Part shown: positions 1-11,357 of the stretch, in pieces
How the letters are laid out: each line of letters starts with the position of its first letter
Position numbering within the stretch: position 1 is the stretch's first letter
NCBI GenBank assembly: GCA_008704415.1
Contig: VXIS01000128.1
Coordinates: 56,347-120,346, forward strand
Source: Sphaerosporella brunnea
Taxonomy: Eukaryota; Ascomycota; Pezizomycetes; Pezizales; Pyronemataceae
Reading direction: 5' to 3'
Length of the DNA: 64,000 nucleotides
Program-made: the position numbers and the translations under genes
Notes under the pieces: model-generated
Databases searched by the model: none
Seen by the model: the letters and a program-made list of their open reading frames with translations, nothing else
Told to the model about the DNA's origin: nothing

Positions 1-805
1 TGTTCTTCTGTGCCGAGCAAACTGTACCGCCTTCGTCCCCTCTCCTTCGTCCCCGATCCTGTTACCTATGCCATAGCCAAACACACCATGAACCAAAACC
101 AAAACCAAACAAAAACTCCGATTGGCTGCAGCGTCTCCCCGGACTCTGCTTCCATTTCCAGTTGCGTCCGCATCCCCATCACGGAATCACCGTACGTACC
201 CGCCGCCCCGCCGCCTCAACAACCCAGCCCAGCCCAGCCCAGCCGGGAGTAACTTGCTGCGCGCACTGTATTGCGCGGCCGGGACGCTGCCAGTACTCAC
301 TACGCAACCAAAGCATTGGTGCCAGGCTGCCGAGTGATACCCGTGATCCGCCGCCCTCGTCGTGCCTAGGTACTCTACTCTGCAGAAACAATCACTCTTT
401 CCCGATCCCGTGCTTCGTTGCTCGAATACGACAGCTTGGCGAGCGTGGATCTCTCTCGCACGATAGCCACGGAATAAAGCCGGTTCCATTATTATGTATG
501 CAGAATATATGTCTCACCGCCACCACCACCGCAAACAGCGAACAAAACAAATAAAACACAAATCCCGATCCGCGGGGGGGGAGGGGGTATATGATCCCAA
601 TCCCATGAACTTGAAGCGCCCTTGGAGTATGCAGTAAATGCAAGAAAGAAAGGAAGGGGAAAAAAAGCCAGTATGTACAGCGAAGGGGTAGGTATGTAGT
701 TCCATCTACAACTGTCGGTCCGACAAGAAAAGAGAAAAAAAAGAAAAAAAAAAAAAAAAAAACTAATATGTATGGAAAGCGCTTTTCGGTGACATGTATG
801 GCGGC
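1..805. other. Non-coding stretch at left edge
   Basis: I see no convincing gene. Short open frames here are low-complexity and lack family motifs. The stretch holds a GGGGGGGG run near 576, an A-rich tract at about 731-762 (poly-A on the plus strand), and presumably the 3' untranslated region of the minus-strand DUF3455 gene. Confidence 0.5.
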
Positions 806-1617
806 CTAGTTGTAGAACCCTGAAAACCCCGTCAGTACGCTGCTTGCAAACCCTGCGAGGGAACACTGACAGTACTCGGCCGCATACGGCACCTCGAATT
901 CCGGTTTCTGGCCCTCGCAGGTGGCCGGCGCTTTTCCGCTCGCGGTGACAACACGGTACACCTCCTTGAACCCGTGCGTGCCCGCGATGCTGTCCAGCTT
1001 CAACCAATCCACCGCGCCGTTTTTGCCCTGCGCCGCACGGCTAGGCGCGGAAACGCCCTCCATCTTCTTGCCGTAGAAGATGTCCTTGCCGCCGCGGAAG
1101 GTGAACACCGGCGTGGTCATCGTGGTGAACAGGTGCTCTCCGACCTGCACGTTGTCGCGGACGAACTCCGAGAGCTCGTCGCTGCAGTACTCGGCCATGT
1201 TTTCGGGCAGGGCGTAGACGTGGTCGGGGATTTTGTGCAGGAGCTCGGGCTTGTATTGGGCCAGACACGAGACGTCGTAGAGGAGGGCGTGCGCGCCGTA
1301 GGCAGCGGGCATGTCCGCCGCGGTGTTGCCGGCGCAGGTGTAGTTCTGCGTGCCCTTTCCGAGGACAACCCGCGTCGGGACTTTGTTGGCGACGCTCGGC
1401 GGGGAGAGGTTTTTGGCTGCGGTTGTCAGCAACGCATGAGGGTGGTGGGGGGGGGGGGGGGATGCTTACCCCCGGGCTGGAAGTCGGTGACTTGAGGCAG
1501 CACCGCCTTGTCGAGGGGGCAGTTGGTGGCCTTGGGCTGCCAGCCCTTGTGGGGGGCCGCACCGGCAGCAGCGACGAGGGAGACCAGCGCGATGGAGAGG
1601 GCGTTGAGGAAATGCAT
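806..1617 (-). CDS. Secreted DUF3455-family protein
   Basis: Two exons on the minus strand, 1617-1470 and 1416-806. The intron 1417-1469 has GTAAGC and CAG ends, and total coding length (759 nt, 252 aa) closes in frame. The protein starts with a clear signal peptide (MHFLNALSIALVSLVAAAG, cleavage near residue 20). The core motif VLGKGTQNYTC with later conserved Cys, Tyr and Trp residues is what I recognise from the fungal DUF3455 family; members are secreted and their biochemical function is unknown. The start is the only ATG that gives a signal peptide. The intron carries a 15-base C run on the coding strand. A pyrimidine/purine-biased promoter tract lies upstream at about 1793-1843. The DUF3455 call is from memory of the family motif, not a search. 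Confidence 0.85.
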
Positions 1618-4280
1618 CGTGGCAGTCGGGAGGGTGTCGATGATGGTGGGGGGGAGGGGGGCAGCGATCAATCGAGGGATCCGCGGGGGTAGAAGTAGGC
1701 GAAAAGCAGAGGAGAAGAAGAGCAGAAAGAAGAAAAGAAATGGATCGAGAAGGGAGGAGACGGAACCTTCCTGCGGTTGGTGTTTTTGTATTTCTTTCTT
1801 TCTTTTCTTTTTTCTTTTTTTTCTTTTTTTTTTTCTTTTTCTCCAGCTGGCTGTGAATGGCTGGTGAGGGAGTGAGTTGTTGTTGTCGCTGCTGCTGCTG
1901 CTGCTGCTGCTGTTGTGGCCGGCAAGACACATGTTATTTATCGCAGCCGGCGTCGCAGCCCATTCAGGCCAGGCCAATATATGCAGCCGCCCGGCCATGC
2001 AAGCGGGATGCGTACCTGCCGGCCACACACCACACTGCCGCCTCACGTAGAGTGCCTGCCTGCTCCGCACACCGCGCTCGCAGGCCATCCTTCTTCCACC
2101 CAGCGGTCGCGATCCCTCGCGATCCAAAAAAAAACCGCACAACCCGCAAGCTCGTCGCAGCCGCGTCGTGCAAGCGGCTGGAAGTCTCGGCCCTTCGCAG
2201 AGCTGTAGATGGGGTGCGAGCCGCTAGCCGCATCCGGCGCGGCGCCTAAAACACACCCCGTGGTCTGTGCGTGCCTTTCAAGCCACGCGAGGCGTGATGT
2301 TGGTGCCAATCAAACGGGCGAGTCGCCATCGCGCGGGTGCTGGAGATTGGAGGAGATCTGCCGCGGGAAGTGCGTAGGTGGAGGAGAGCACAGCACCTGG
2401 ATCCGCGAGCCCGAAACGAGAGACACGCGTTCCCTCAAAATAGTGAAGGAGGCGGACGGACTGTCAGCCTGACATCACATCCCACCCCCCCCCCCGCCAT
2501 TCCAAATCCCGCACAGACTGGATCGGCGCTGTCAGAAGTAGAGGTATATCGATATATCTGGATCCAAATAGCTGGGCGCACCGGCAATCTGTAATCCAGA
2601 GATGACCCCGCCTCGGAATTGGAATTCCAAATACATGCGCCTATTATTCCCCCCATCGCTCGGTATAGCTGCTGCTCACCGGGAAACAACCCAAGCCACG
2701 CGGGGCTCGACGTCCCCGCACCCCACCGACCCCCGCGTGGCTCAACAACCGAGTGTCGGAAAACGGCAACCCCGCACAGCACAGCGGCGTGGCTCGAACG
2801 CACGGTAAGCCACATCGCCTTGCATCGCATGTTCGCGCCACTCAACTGACAAGGTACTTCTCGGCTGCAACTCTACTGGCGAAGAGCAGAGCTCTCGGCA
2901 CTTTTCTGTATGTATTGCCAGCTGGAGGTGGGGTGCGTGGAAGGAAGGTTACTTTCCATGTGGAATGCTTACTGTTCGTGTGGCCATGTGGAGGGAGCCG
3001 CGGTTGTGCATGCAATGCAACGTGACGATGTAGGAGTACTGGTACCCATCGCAGCCACGTTGATTCCTGCGAAAGTGCGGCGCGGAGAGCCTCGGTGGCA
3101 GGTTCAAACTCCACCGGGCTCTATCGATTGATGGAAGTTCGGAGTGGCTGGACGGCGCAGGGGCCCGATGTACGGCTGCCAACATCTTTGCATCCTTTGA
3201 AGGTCACACGGTTTAAACAACGGGCTCGCAAATTCTCATCGTGACTTGAAGCGAACGTGAACCCAGCCTCGCAAGCTCTTGCCCAGCCGGATGTACCCAG
3301 CACAACCGACGATCAACCCCAACAACCAGGTTCTGGTTCTCTCTAGCGAAGCCTCCTCCGCAGCAGAGCAGAGACAAGAACCACGGTCAGAGCGACGATC
3401 GCGACAGCCAACCTGCCAACACGACCAACGCCGGGGGTGTTTTATGATCGACATTGGATACCCTACCTACCTACCTACCTAGATGGAACAGCAGCCGAGA
3501 CGCCAATAAACATTGAAGCAGAGGAACCGAACGTTCTTGGCATCTGCCCCCGCTAGAGTTGCGGCAGTAGACACAACCCATCGCTCCTCCCTTCCCTTCG
3601 CACGGAGAAACCCCCGCAAACGGCCATTACACCCGCCTTCTCCCTCCCTCCCGGTTACCGTTGGCTGTTATGTTACGTTATGTTATGGATGTTATGTTAT
3701 GTTGTTGACGATCAGTCCGCCAGTACTGCCAGGGACGTGTCACACAACACACACAGTACTGCTCTGTCTGCACAACAAGTATCGGTATGCACAGTATTGG
3801 TATGCAGCCCGTATGCAGCCCGCAACCTATGCCCGTATGCAACCTGCATCCCTGCAACCCGTGCCTATGCAACCACCCAACCAACCAGATATGCAACCAG
3901 ATATGCAACGCTATGCAACCAACGCCACCCGCCGCACCAAGTAATTATGCAGGGGACGGGTCAGCCAGTCAGTCAGTCAGTCAGTCCTGCAATCACAACC
4001 CCAACCCTCCACCATCCCAAAATACAATACGCGCATAAGATAAGCGCCCGGGTGTGCGTACTACTACTATTCTGTATCACACACATCTCGATTTCTTGAG
4101 AAAACGCTATTTTGAGATGCCTACTTTTTTGTTTTTGTTTTTTTGTTTTTTTGGGTTTTTGGGAAGTCATGTTGTATCGTATCGTATGGTATCGTGACGA
4201 GTGATCAACTGTGCTTCGACGTAAAAAAAACAAAACAAAAAAAAAACAATAACAATAACGACGCAAAAAGAGTGGCCAAA
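1618..4280. other. Intergenic region with simple repeats
   Basis: Upstream region of the DUF3455 gene and downstream region of the WW-domain gene. It contains an oligopyrimidine tract (1793-1843), CTG/CTGCTG repeats (about 1886-1915), CTAC repeats (3464-3481), a TTATG-type repeat (3667-3705), a degenerate TATGCA/ACC-type repeat (about 3786-3920) and a TCAG repeat (3962-3986). A TATA-like ATATAT lies at about 1977-1982, some 360 bp upstream of the DUF3455 start. I see no supported gene; overlapping short frames on both strands are repeat-driven. Confidence 0.5.
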
Positions 4281-7200
4281 CTAACTTCCCATCATAGACC
4301 CCAAGTCCATGCCGCCCATCATCGAGTCGAGTCCGCCCATATCCATGCCTCCGGAAAAATCCATGCCTCCGGAAAAATCCATCCCGCCGCCGGTCATATC
4401 CATCCCGCAGCTCATATCCATCCCCCCGCCACTGAGATCGTACTCCTGGTACCACCCGCCGCCGCCGTCGTCGTCGGCGGCGGCATAGAAGTCGCCGCCC
4501 CCGGCGTACTCGTCGTAGTAGCCGCCGCCGCTCGCGTCCGAATACATCATCATCTCTCCGTTGCCCGCGGAGGGGTCGATGTATTGCCCTTGGTCCGCGT
4601 ACTGCCCTTGATCCGCGTATTGCGTTTGGTCGGCGTATTGCGTTTGGTCGACGTACTGCCCTTGGTCCGCGTACTGCCCTTGGTCGGCGTATTGCGTTTG
4701 GTCGGCGTATTGCGTTTGGTCGGCGTACTGGCTCTGATCCGCGTACTGGCCTTGATCCGCGTACTGCCCTTGATCCGCGTATTGTCCCTGATCCGCCGCC
4801 GCCGGATCGGACTGTTGCTGGGCGCCGGGGTCCTGCTGCTGGGCGTTCGGGTCCTGGGCTTGCTGCTGGGGATCCTGCTGCTGCGCCGTCGGGTCTTGTT
4901 GCTGCTGCGTCGGGTCCTGTTGCTGCTGCTGCTGCTGCCCCCTCCCCATCATCATCATATGCTGCCTCTGCTGCTGCTGCGCCATCATAGCCTGCTGGTT
5001 CCGCAAATGCGCCAGCTGCTGTTGCTGGAAAACGCCCGGCTGCCCCCTCCCTCTGCCCACCGGAAAACCGCCGCGGCCCCCGCGCATGACCGAATTCACG
5101 AGTCCACGCCCCAGAACGGCGACCGGAGACATCGCGCCACGGCCCGGCGGATTCATCATCCCCCGTCCGCCGCCGCGCATCGCGGGATTCATCATCCCCC
5201 GTCCGCGGCTGTTCGCCGGCGGCGCCAGCATTCCGCGCCCGATCGCGGAGACTAGTTGCGTGGCCTGTTGCACGAGCGAGTTCTGCGCGGGCTTTTGCGG
5301 CATCGCGCCGGGCTGCGACATCGCGCCAGGCTGCTGCTGGTAGTTGAGCTTGATGGTTGGGCTGATGGTGTACGTGTTCTGCACCGGCTGCTGCGGCGTC
5401 GTCTGCATCCCGCTCTGTTGCTGCTGCGGCTGCGGCGACATTGTTCCCGGCGGTTGCAGCAGCGGCTGTTGAGGAGCCATTTGCAGCGCCGGGCCCATTG
5501 CCATCATCTGCTGTTGCTGGACCATCATCGTGCCGTCCGGAGACATCGTGAGACCGTCCTGCATGAAACCATACTCGTCACTCATCATCTCTCGCGACTG
5601 AACCATTCCGGCCGGCTGCTGCATCATCACGGGGTTTTGCTGGACAACCACCCCTCCTCCTCCCCGTCCCCGCATCGCAAGCTGTCCCCTCGCCATCGGC
5701 TGTCCTCTCCCCCTCATTGCAAGCTGTCCCCTGCCCCCCACCACCACCATGCCCATCCTGTTCTGCGGCTGCATCATCTGCGGCTGCATCATCGCCTGCG
5801 GTTGCATCTGCATGGGCTTCTTCGGCTTCTTCGGGATCAGCATGGCGGGATTGTTCCAGATGGAGCTGTTGGTGATCTTCTTCCGGGCGAGGGACACGCC
5901 CTGCTGCGTCGCGCGCACGCCCACCTGGCCGTACTGCACCGCCTTGCCGGAGAGCGACGTCTGAGCCGGCTGCTGCATCTGCTGCATCTGCACTTGCTGA
6001 GGCGCCTGCATCTGCATCTGCTGGTTCATCTGCACGTTCTGGACGCCGGGGACGGGCACCGGCTTTCGCATCATCATCATCTGGTTTTGCGGCACCACGG
6101 TGGCTGGTCGCGCCATCGCCATCCCTTGCTGGAAGTTCTGCTGCTGCTGCTGCTGCTGCGGCCCCAGCTGCGTTTGTGGACCGAGCGCGCTCATCTGGAC
6201 CATCTGTTGGCCGCCCCCCATCGTGTTTTGCGTCTGCTGCACCGGCGGCTGCACCCCCATCTGCACGTACTGCGGCGGCGTCCCCATCTGCACCGCGCCT
6301 GGCTGCGCCTGTTGATACTGCGGTTGAGCGCCCAGATAAGCGCCCCGGTCGGCCTGCTGGGGCGGGGGGACGCTGACCGGCCTCGCAGGGCGGCCATAAT
6401 CGATGCTTCCTCGCAGCAGCAGCAGCGGCACCTCCATGGCGCCCGGCGGCACCATCGGCTTCGGGTTCTGGATATCTATCGCCGGGCTCATCCGCTCCTG
6501 CTCCTCCTCCCGCGGCAGCCTGGTAATCACCGGCTTCTGCCCCTTGGGCGCGTCCAGCCCCGTGGTCACCGTCAGCCCGGTGAAAATCGGGTCGTCGTCG
6601 AACCCGCTGAACGTGGCCGACATGCGCGGCGCGTCGTTGCTGCCGCCGGGCAGCGGCGTGCGGCTCAGCGGCGGCGCCACGAACGGGTCCTCGGTGATGC
6701 ACACCGGGCCGAAGGCGGTCGAGGACATGGGGATCGCTGGCGACGGCTTTTTGGCCGGCGGCGGAGTCTTCTGCAGCGGAGAGATCGACGGGTCGATGTT
6801 GGACGGCTGCTGCTGCTGCCGCTGCTTTGGCGGCGTCTCGGGCCGCGGCGCCGCCGAGCCGGCGTGAGTGATTGCTGGTGAGTCGCCATCCGTGCGCACC
6901 TCCAGACCTCCATATCCAACATCGGCCGCGGGGGAGCCGCCCTGGACGGTGTGCGGTGGCGTCGGCAGCTGGTGCGGCGTTGGGGTCCCGATGGTCGCGG
7001 CAGGCGTCGGGGAGTGGATGCTGGACGGCGCAGGCGTGAATGTCGCCGCCTGGGGCGACTGCGGCGTCGGGTTCTGCGGAGGGCTGTGGACGGCCGAGTC
7101 GCCGCACAGCTCTACATGCGTAGCCACCGGAGCCTGGGCACCGATGGCGGAAGGCCGTTGGAACTGCGTCGAATGGGCAGTGGGCGACACGGACACGGGG

Positions 7201-7832
7201 CTTTCGTCCAGCTTGATCGGCGACTGCAGTTGCCGCTGCTGGTTTGCCTGCTGCTGTGCGGGGTGGCGCTGCGGCGATTGAGTAGCGGCTGGCGTGCTGT
7301 TTCTTGCGGCGTATTGGCCCTGGCTGCCGGTGTATTCCGACGCCTGGGGCGGCGGCGCGGGGGGTTGCTGCTGCTGCTCACGAACTTGGGCTGACGCCGG
7401 TTAGCAAGTCGATTCTATATCCACCTCCACCACCTCCACCGCCACTTACGCGGATCCCACGTGGTTTGGCCCAGCGCGGCGTGGTGGAAATAGTGTCTGC
7501 CCTGCTCGGGGCTCCAGTACGCGGCCCATCCCGGCGGCAGCTGCGGCGGCGGCGGGGGCTCGAACTGAGGCCGGTATTGGCTCGGCGGGTTGATACTGGC
7601 GCTTTGTGGGAACTCTTCTTCTCTCGCAAACAGCATCACCATCATCAGCTTCGGCGGTTCAACGACAACAAAGCATCCGACACGCACCGCCAGTCTGAGG
7701 AGCTGCGGCTGGATATTGCTGGAACGACGGCCCCGGCGAGCCGGGTCCCTGGTATGGCGACGCCGCCGCCGCCATGGCCGGCGGGATATCGCTCTGCTGC
7801 GCGTGCGCGTGGTCGCTGGTCGACGAGGTCAT
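4281..7832 (-). CDS. Gln-rich, prion-like WW-domain protein
   Basis: Three exons on the minus strand: 7832-7684, 7601-7450 and 7390-4281. Intron ends are GT-AG, the second intron has a perfect GCTAAC branch site, and the 3411-nt total closes in frame (1136 aa). The splice at 7450/7390 creates the canonical end of a WW domain (LPPGW ... YYF-type HYFHH ... TTWDPP) near residues 70-100, which supports the model. WW domains bind proline-rich ligands. The rest is low complexity: poly-Gln, PQQ and MQ-rich blocks, an RGG/GRG-rich stretch, twelve copies of a QYADQG-type hexapeptide, and a Gly/Met/Asp-rich C-terminus. Such composition is typical of nuclear or cytoplasmic RNA-associated, phase-separating proteins, but no catalytic domain is visible. 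The first exon junction is less certain because two donor choices 3 nt apart exist and only one keeps frame. Confidence 0.8.
4577..4793 (-). repeat. 18-bp minisatellite coding QYADQ(G/S/T) hexapeptides
   Basis: Twelve tandem 18-bp units inside the WW-protein gene encode Q-(G/S/T)-Q-Y-(A/V/I)-D. The order of the variable residue (G,G,G,S,T,T,G,G,T,T,G,G) shows block duplication rather than single-unit drift. The repeat stays in frame throughout. Confidence 0.9.
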
Positions 7833-8259
7833 GGAGCTGCGTACACAGCCGTGGAATCTGGATCTGTGAGGAGCGTGTCGTCGATTTGTGCAGCGATGGA
7901 GCAGTTCTCTTCTCCTCTCCTCTCCTCTCTCCCGCTCAGCCTCACGCATCCAGCCATTGCTATGCGGGCCAGCCAATCAGCGACGCCCGCGAAGCGAGCC
8001 CTGCGCGCCGTTGTGGAACGTGCGCAGAAACTGTGGATTAGGGTTGGTTCACGCTTAGCTAAGCGGTGTTCGAGTGACACCCATGACGCCCGGAAAAACT
8101 CGGTGTCCGTGTCCGTTTTGCAGCTTGATTGAAGGCGGGAGCGCGGGACGCGGATTTCCCGGCTACGAGAGAGGGTCACGTTCTTATGTTCTGGAAGCTT
8201 GAAACGAGCCTCGTGATGTGATTCGTGAGCTGGCAGCAGCAGCAGCTCCACCAAAGCTA

Positions 8260-8560
8260 CTCGATGAATTCAAAAAGATCCGGACAGCTGAGCGAGGGCG
8301 GGTAACCCTAACCACAGGCGCCCACCAAAATCAAATCACTGCGAGTGCGACTTTCCCGCGCCCCGCTTCTCACACACATCTCCATATTAATCTCTAGCAT
8401 CATCTCTTTTTTTTTAAGCCTATATTCAATATTTTTGAAGAAAAGTTGGGGTTATGGATTTTTCTTTGTGAGACTATGGTTTTGTCGCCGTGGTTTTTTT
8501 GGTGGGGTGCGGTTTCCCGGCCTCGCTTAGCGCTGTCCGGATCTTTTTGAATTCAACGAG
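8260..8560. mobile_element. 301-bp MITE with ~50-bp terminal inverted repeats and TA target site
   Basis: The left end (from 8260) and right end (to 8560) are inverted copies of each other for about 50 bp with a few mismatches, including a perfect core GAATTCAAAAAGATCCGGAC. TA dinucleotides flank both ends (8258-8259 and 8561-8562), as for Tc1/mariner-type elements. The interior has no coding capacity, so this is a non-autonomous element. Confidence 0.8.
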
Positions 8561-10879
8561 TACCACTAGCTAGCTAGCAGCGAGGCGAGTGACGCCACGT
8601 GATGCGCCAAGCGCCGAGTTTCCGGTATCATACCCGAGGCAACAACAGCCGGTGTTCAAACCGAAGCAGCAGTCCCGCCGGTGTGTTTTTTTTTTTTTTT
8701 TTTTGGTCTTTCCCCCCCTGCGCTGCCCTGCTGCTGCAAGGGAGCGAGCTATCGTGATCTATCTAAAGCAAGTTGGAAGGGTGATGTGATGGAAGCGCGG
8801 AAATTACGTGTGGAGCTTGCTTGCTTGCGCGGGCAGGCTGTCGACATGTATGTATGTAGATGGATAGAGAGATAGGCAGGCAAGCGAGATGAGATGGATG
8901 GCTGGTCTCCCTGTTACATAACGACGTTTGAGCCAGACATTGACAAACCGGAACAGCTCCGATTTTTCTGTTTCCCCGCTTTTTTTTTTGCTTGCTTGCT
9001 TGCTTTTGCCGTATTTGGAAGCCCTACGCGGTAGGGAGAAAAACAACAAAAAAACACCGGTATGCCGCTCCATCACGTCAAGTGGTTTTTGGTTTTTTTT
9101 TTGCTCCCGCTGGGTGGGGTTCTGTTTCGTTTTGAAGCAAACTATCTGCGATATCTCCGTGAGCGAAAGGGGGGGAGGGAGCTATAGCTAGAGTGGTGGC
9201 GACTACAGGTGGGTGGGTACATGGGTACATGGGTACATTTGATGATGTTGATGATGATGATGTCTTGCAGCAAGCCGCGCGGGGGTGCAGGGCGGGGGCA
9301 CACAGGGAGAGAAGCAGAGCTTAAGCTCCAGATGTCATAGCTTCCTCCGACAGAAGCTCCCGGATCCCAAATGTCAGCGGTAAACCGCACGCGGCAGCTG
9401 CACGCGGATTGCCGTTTTCTGTCAGGTTTGCAGTTGAGCAATTCGAATGAGAGAAAAAAGGAGTGCAGCAGCAGCAGCAGCTGGCTACCCTATATGTATT
9501 GTTGTATTCATGTATATATATGTATTCATGTATGTATGTTATGTATGTATGTATGTAATTTCAAAATGCCTGGTTGCTTGCCTGCGTTTAATACGCTGCA
9601 TTGTTGTGGATGCTCCAGTACAGCTGCGTTTGCGCACTCACCGACTCGGACCCCCCCCGCGGAGACGTGAGTGAGCTGTGGTGGCGGTGGTGGTGGTGTT
9701 TCAGGGCAGGGCTCACTGCTCGTCGTCGTGCGTGGGCTTTTCGTGACGGCGATAAAAGCTCTGCTCTCTGGGGGAGCGCGGCTGGCGTCACATGGCATGA
9801 TCCTAGCTCCGAGAGAAAAAAAAATTTGCAGCTCTCCACTTCGAAGCTCTGGGAGCTCTCTGCTCTGCCCTGCTCTGCTGCATGCATGCAGGGTGCCGCC
9901 GGATTTGATTGAAAGCTCGCCAGGTTCGGTTGCAGCAGACTAGACTAGCAACGCGGGTGGGAATGGCGTTGCTTTTGTTGCTTTTGTTGCTTTGGTTTCT
10001 TTTCTTTTTTCTTTTTTCTTTTTTCTTTTTTCTTTCGCTCGCGCTATGGGTTGGGGCTCGTGTCGCGCGAAGAGAATTTCTGCTCACCCCACACCCGAAC
10101 AGGCCTGGGCCCAGCCGGGAAAAAGGACTCGAGGGGGCGCACGGCCGAACTCTCCCGAATTTGACACCCACCCACCCACCCGACAGGACGCAACCACACA
10201 GACGTCTCGAAGCTCTGACCATGCGATGCCAGATCCCTTCCCTGGCTCCCTCCTTCAGCTTCAGGGCCCCATGGCGATGGCCTGCCCTGGATGGGATGTC
10301 GTGAAGCGCCGCGTTCAACCCTGGGATGGCCCGTGTTTCTTCCGGGACGCTGTGATCGTGTGCGATGGATGGATATATCGCCGGCCTCGTCAATCGCGAG
10401 CGGTGCTGTCCACCGAGCATCCCACCCTCCTCCCGCGCGGAGCCCCCTCTCGATCGTGCGTGCAATCAACGCGCCCACCACCACCACCACCACGGCGTTC
10501 ACGTCGCCCGCGCCAAACGGCCGCGAGAGGAGATGGATGGATGTCGGCAGCGCACGCAACTGCCGGCTGCACTCACTCGTGCAGCGTCTGCCAGCTAGCT
10601 AATCCCAGCCGCAGCCCATCCCAGCGCCCCCGATTCCAGCGAGCAGCCCTCGATCCCGTGCTTGAGCGGCTGGCGAGCTGCGACGGGGCACGAGCAGAAG
10701 CAGCAGGAGAAGCAGCTGATGTGATGTGATGCTCCTGCTCCTGCTCCACCCCTCTCCTCCTCGCTCGCGGCCAAGCCCGACGGCCGCCCGCAACAGCAAC
10801 GCCGACATCGCCGGATCTGATTGGCGGAAGCTCGTGTGGCGAGCTGTTGCTGGGGGGGCGGGATAGCTGCGCTGCCTGC

Positions 10880-10945
10880 TCACTTGCTTGCTTGCCTGCT
10901 TGCCTGCTTGCCTGCTTGCCTGCTTGCCTGCTTGCCTGCTTGCCT
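10880..10945. repeat. Octanucleotide tandem repeat (TGCTTGCC)n
   Basis: About eight head-to-tail copies of TGCTTGCC with little variation. Its multi-frame coding potential generates spurious Leu/Ala/Cys-rich frames. It lies some 400 bp upstream of the RING-like gene start. Confidence 0.85.
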
Positions 10946-11357
10946 ACTACTTGCCTACTTATCTCCTCTAGCACAAGCTCTTCCCCACCACCAACTTTTT
11001 TGCCTGCTCTTTTTTTGGTTTTTTTTTTTTTTTTTTTCTTTCCCCCCCCCCCCATCGTCCCCCCCCTCCACTTCTCCGACGGGTAACGTCGCTCGTGCTG
11101 GTACTTACTGCTGGCCTTCCCCGTCGCTGAGCTCTGGCCTCGGGTGTTTTCTTCCTGCTCTGCTCTTCTGCTCCTGCCCTTGCATTGCTCCCCCAAAAGT
11201 CTTCACTTATACCTGCAGCTCCTCCCCACCCCCCTCTGTGGCCGTCAGCCAGTCATTGCCCCCCCCCCCCCCCGACAATCGTTGCCAGCTGCCATACGCT
11301 TCCACGAATCACCTCACCCGCCATCCCGCTGCGCCCAGCCACCCCGCACGAACAGCG

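Larger units (their letters stand above)
7833..11357. other. Intergenic region, simple repeats and promoter of the RING-like gene
   Basis: No supported gene apart from the MITE listed separately. Contents: CTCTC repeats (7911-7930), GCTT repeats (about 8990-9006), GGGTACAT repeats (9216-9237), TGTATG repeats (about 9495-9557), T/C-rich tracts (9995-10033), an eight-base TGCTTGCC tandem repeat (about 10880-10945) and long T and C runs (11013-11056). CT-rich sequence at 11100-11350 just before the next start codon resembles fungal core promoters. Confidence 0.5.

Noticed and set aside
3060..3125. tRNA-like T-arm (GGTTCAAACTCC)
   Set aside because: Base pairing of the T stem fails, and no acceptor, D or anticodon arm fits around it.
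4143..6881. Long plus-strand frames (370 and 541 codons) rich in His, Leu, Arg and Val
   Set aside because: They are the antisense of the Gln/Met-rich WW-protein gene, whose codon bias keeps both strands open. They have no motif or splice support.
9803..10740. Several 170-245-codon frames on both strands
   Set aside because: They are GC-rich mirror frames without domain, signal peptide or introns; none is favoured by codon choice.
10821..11357. Upstream extension of the RING-like gene (Leu/Ala/Cys-rich)
   Set aside because: Produced by the TGCTTGCC repeat and by C/T-rich promoter sequence; the ATG at 11358 starts the recognisable N-terminal module.
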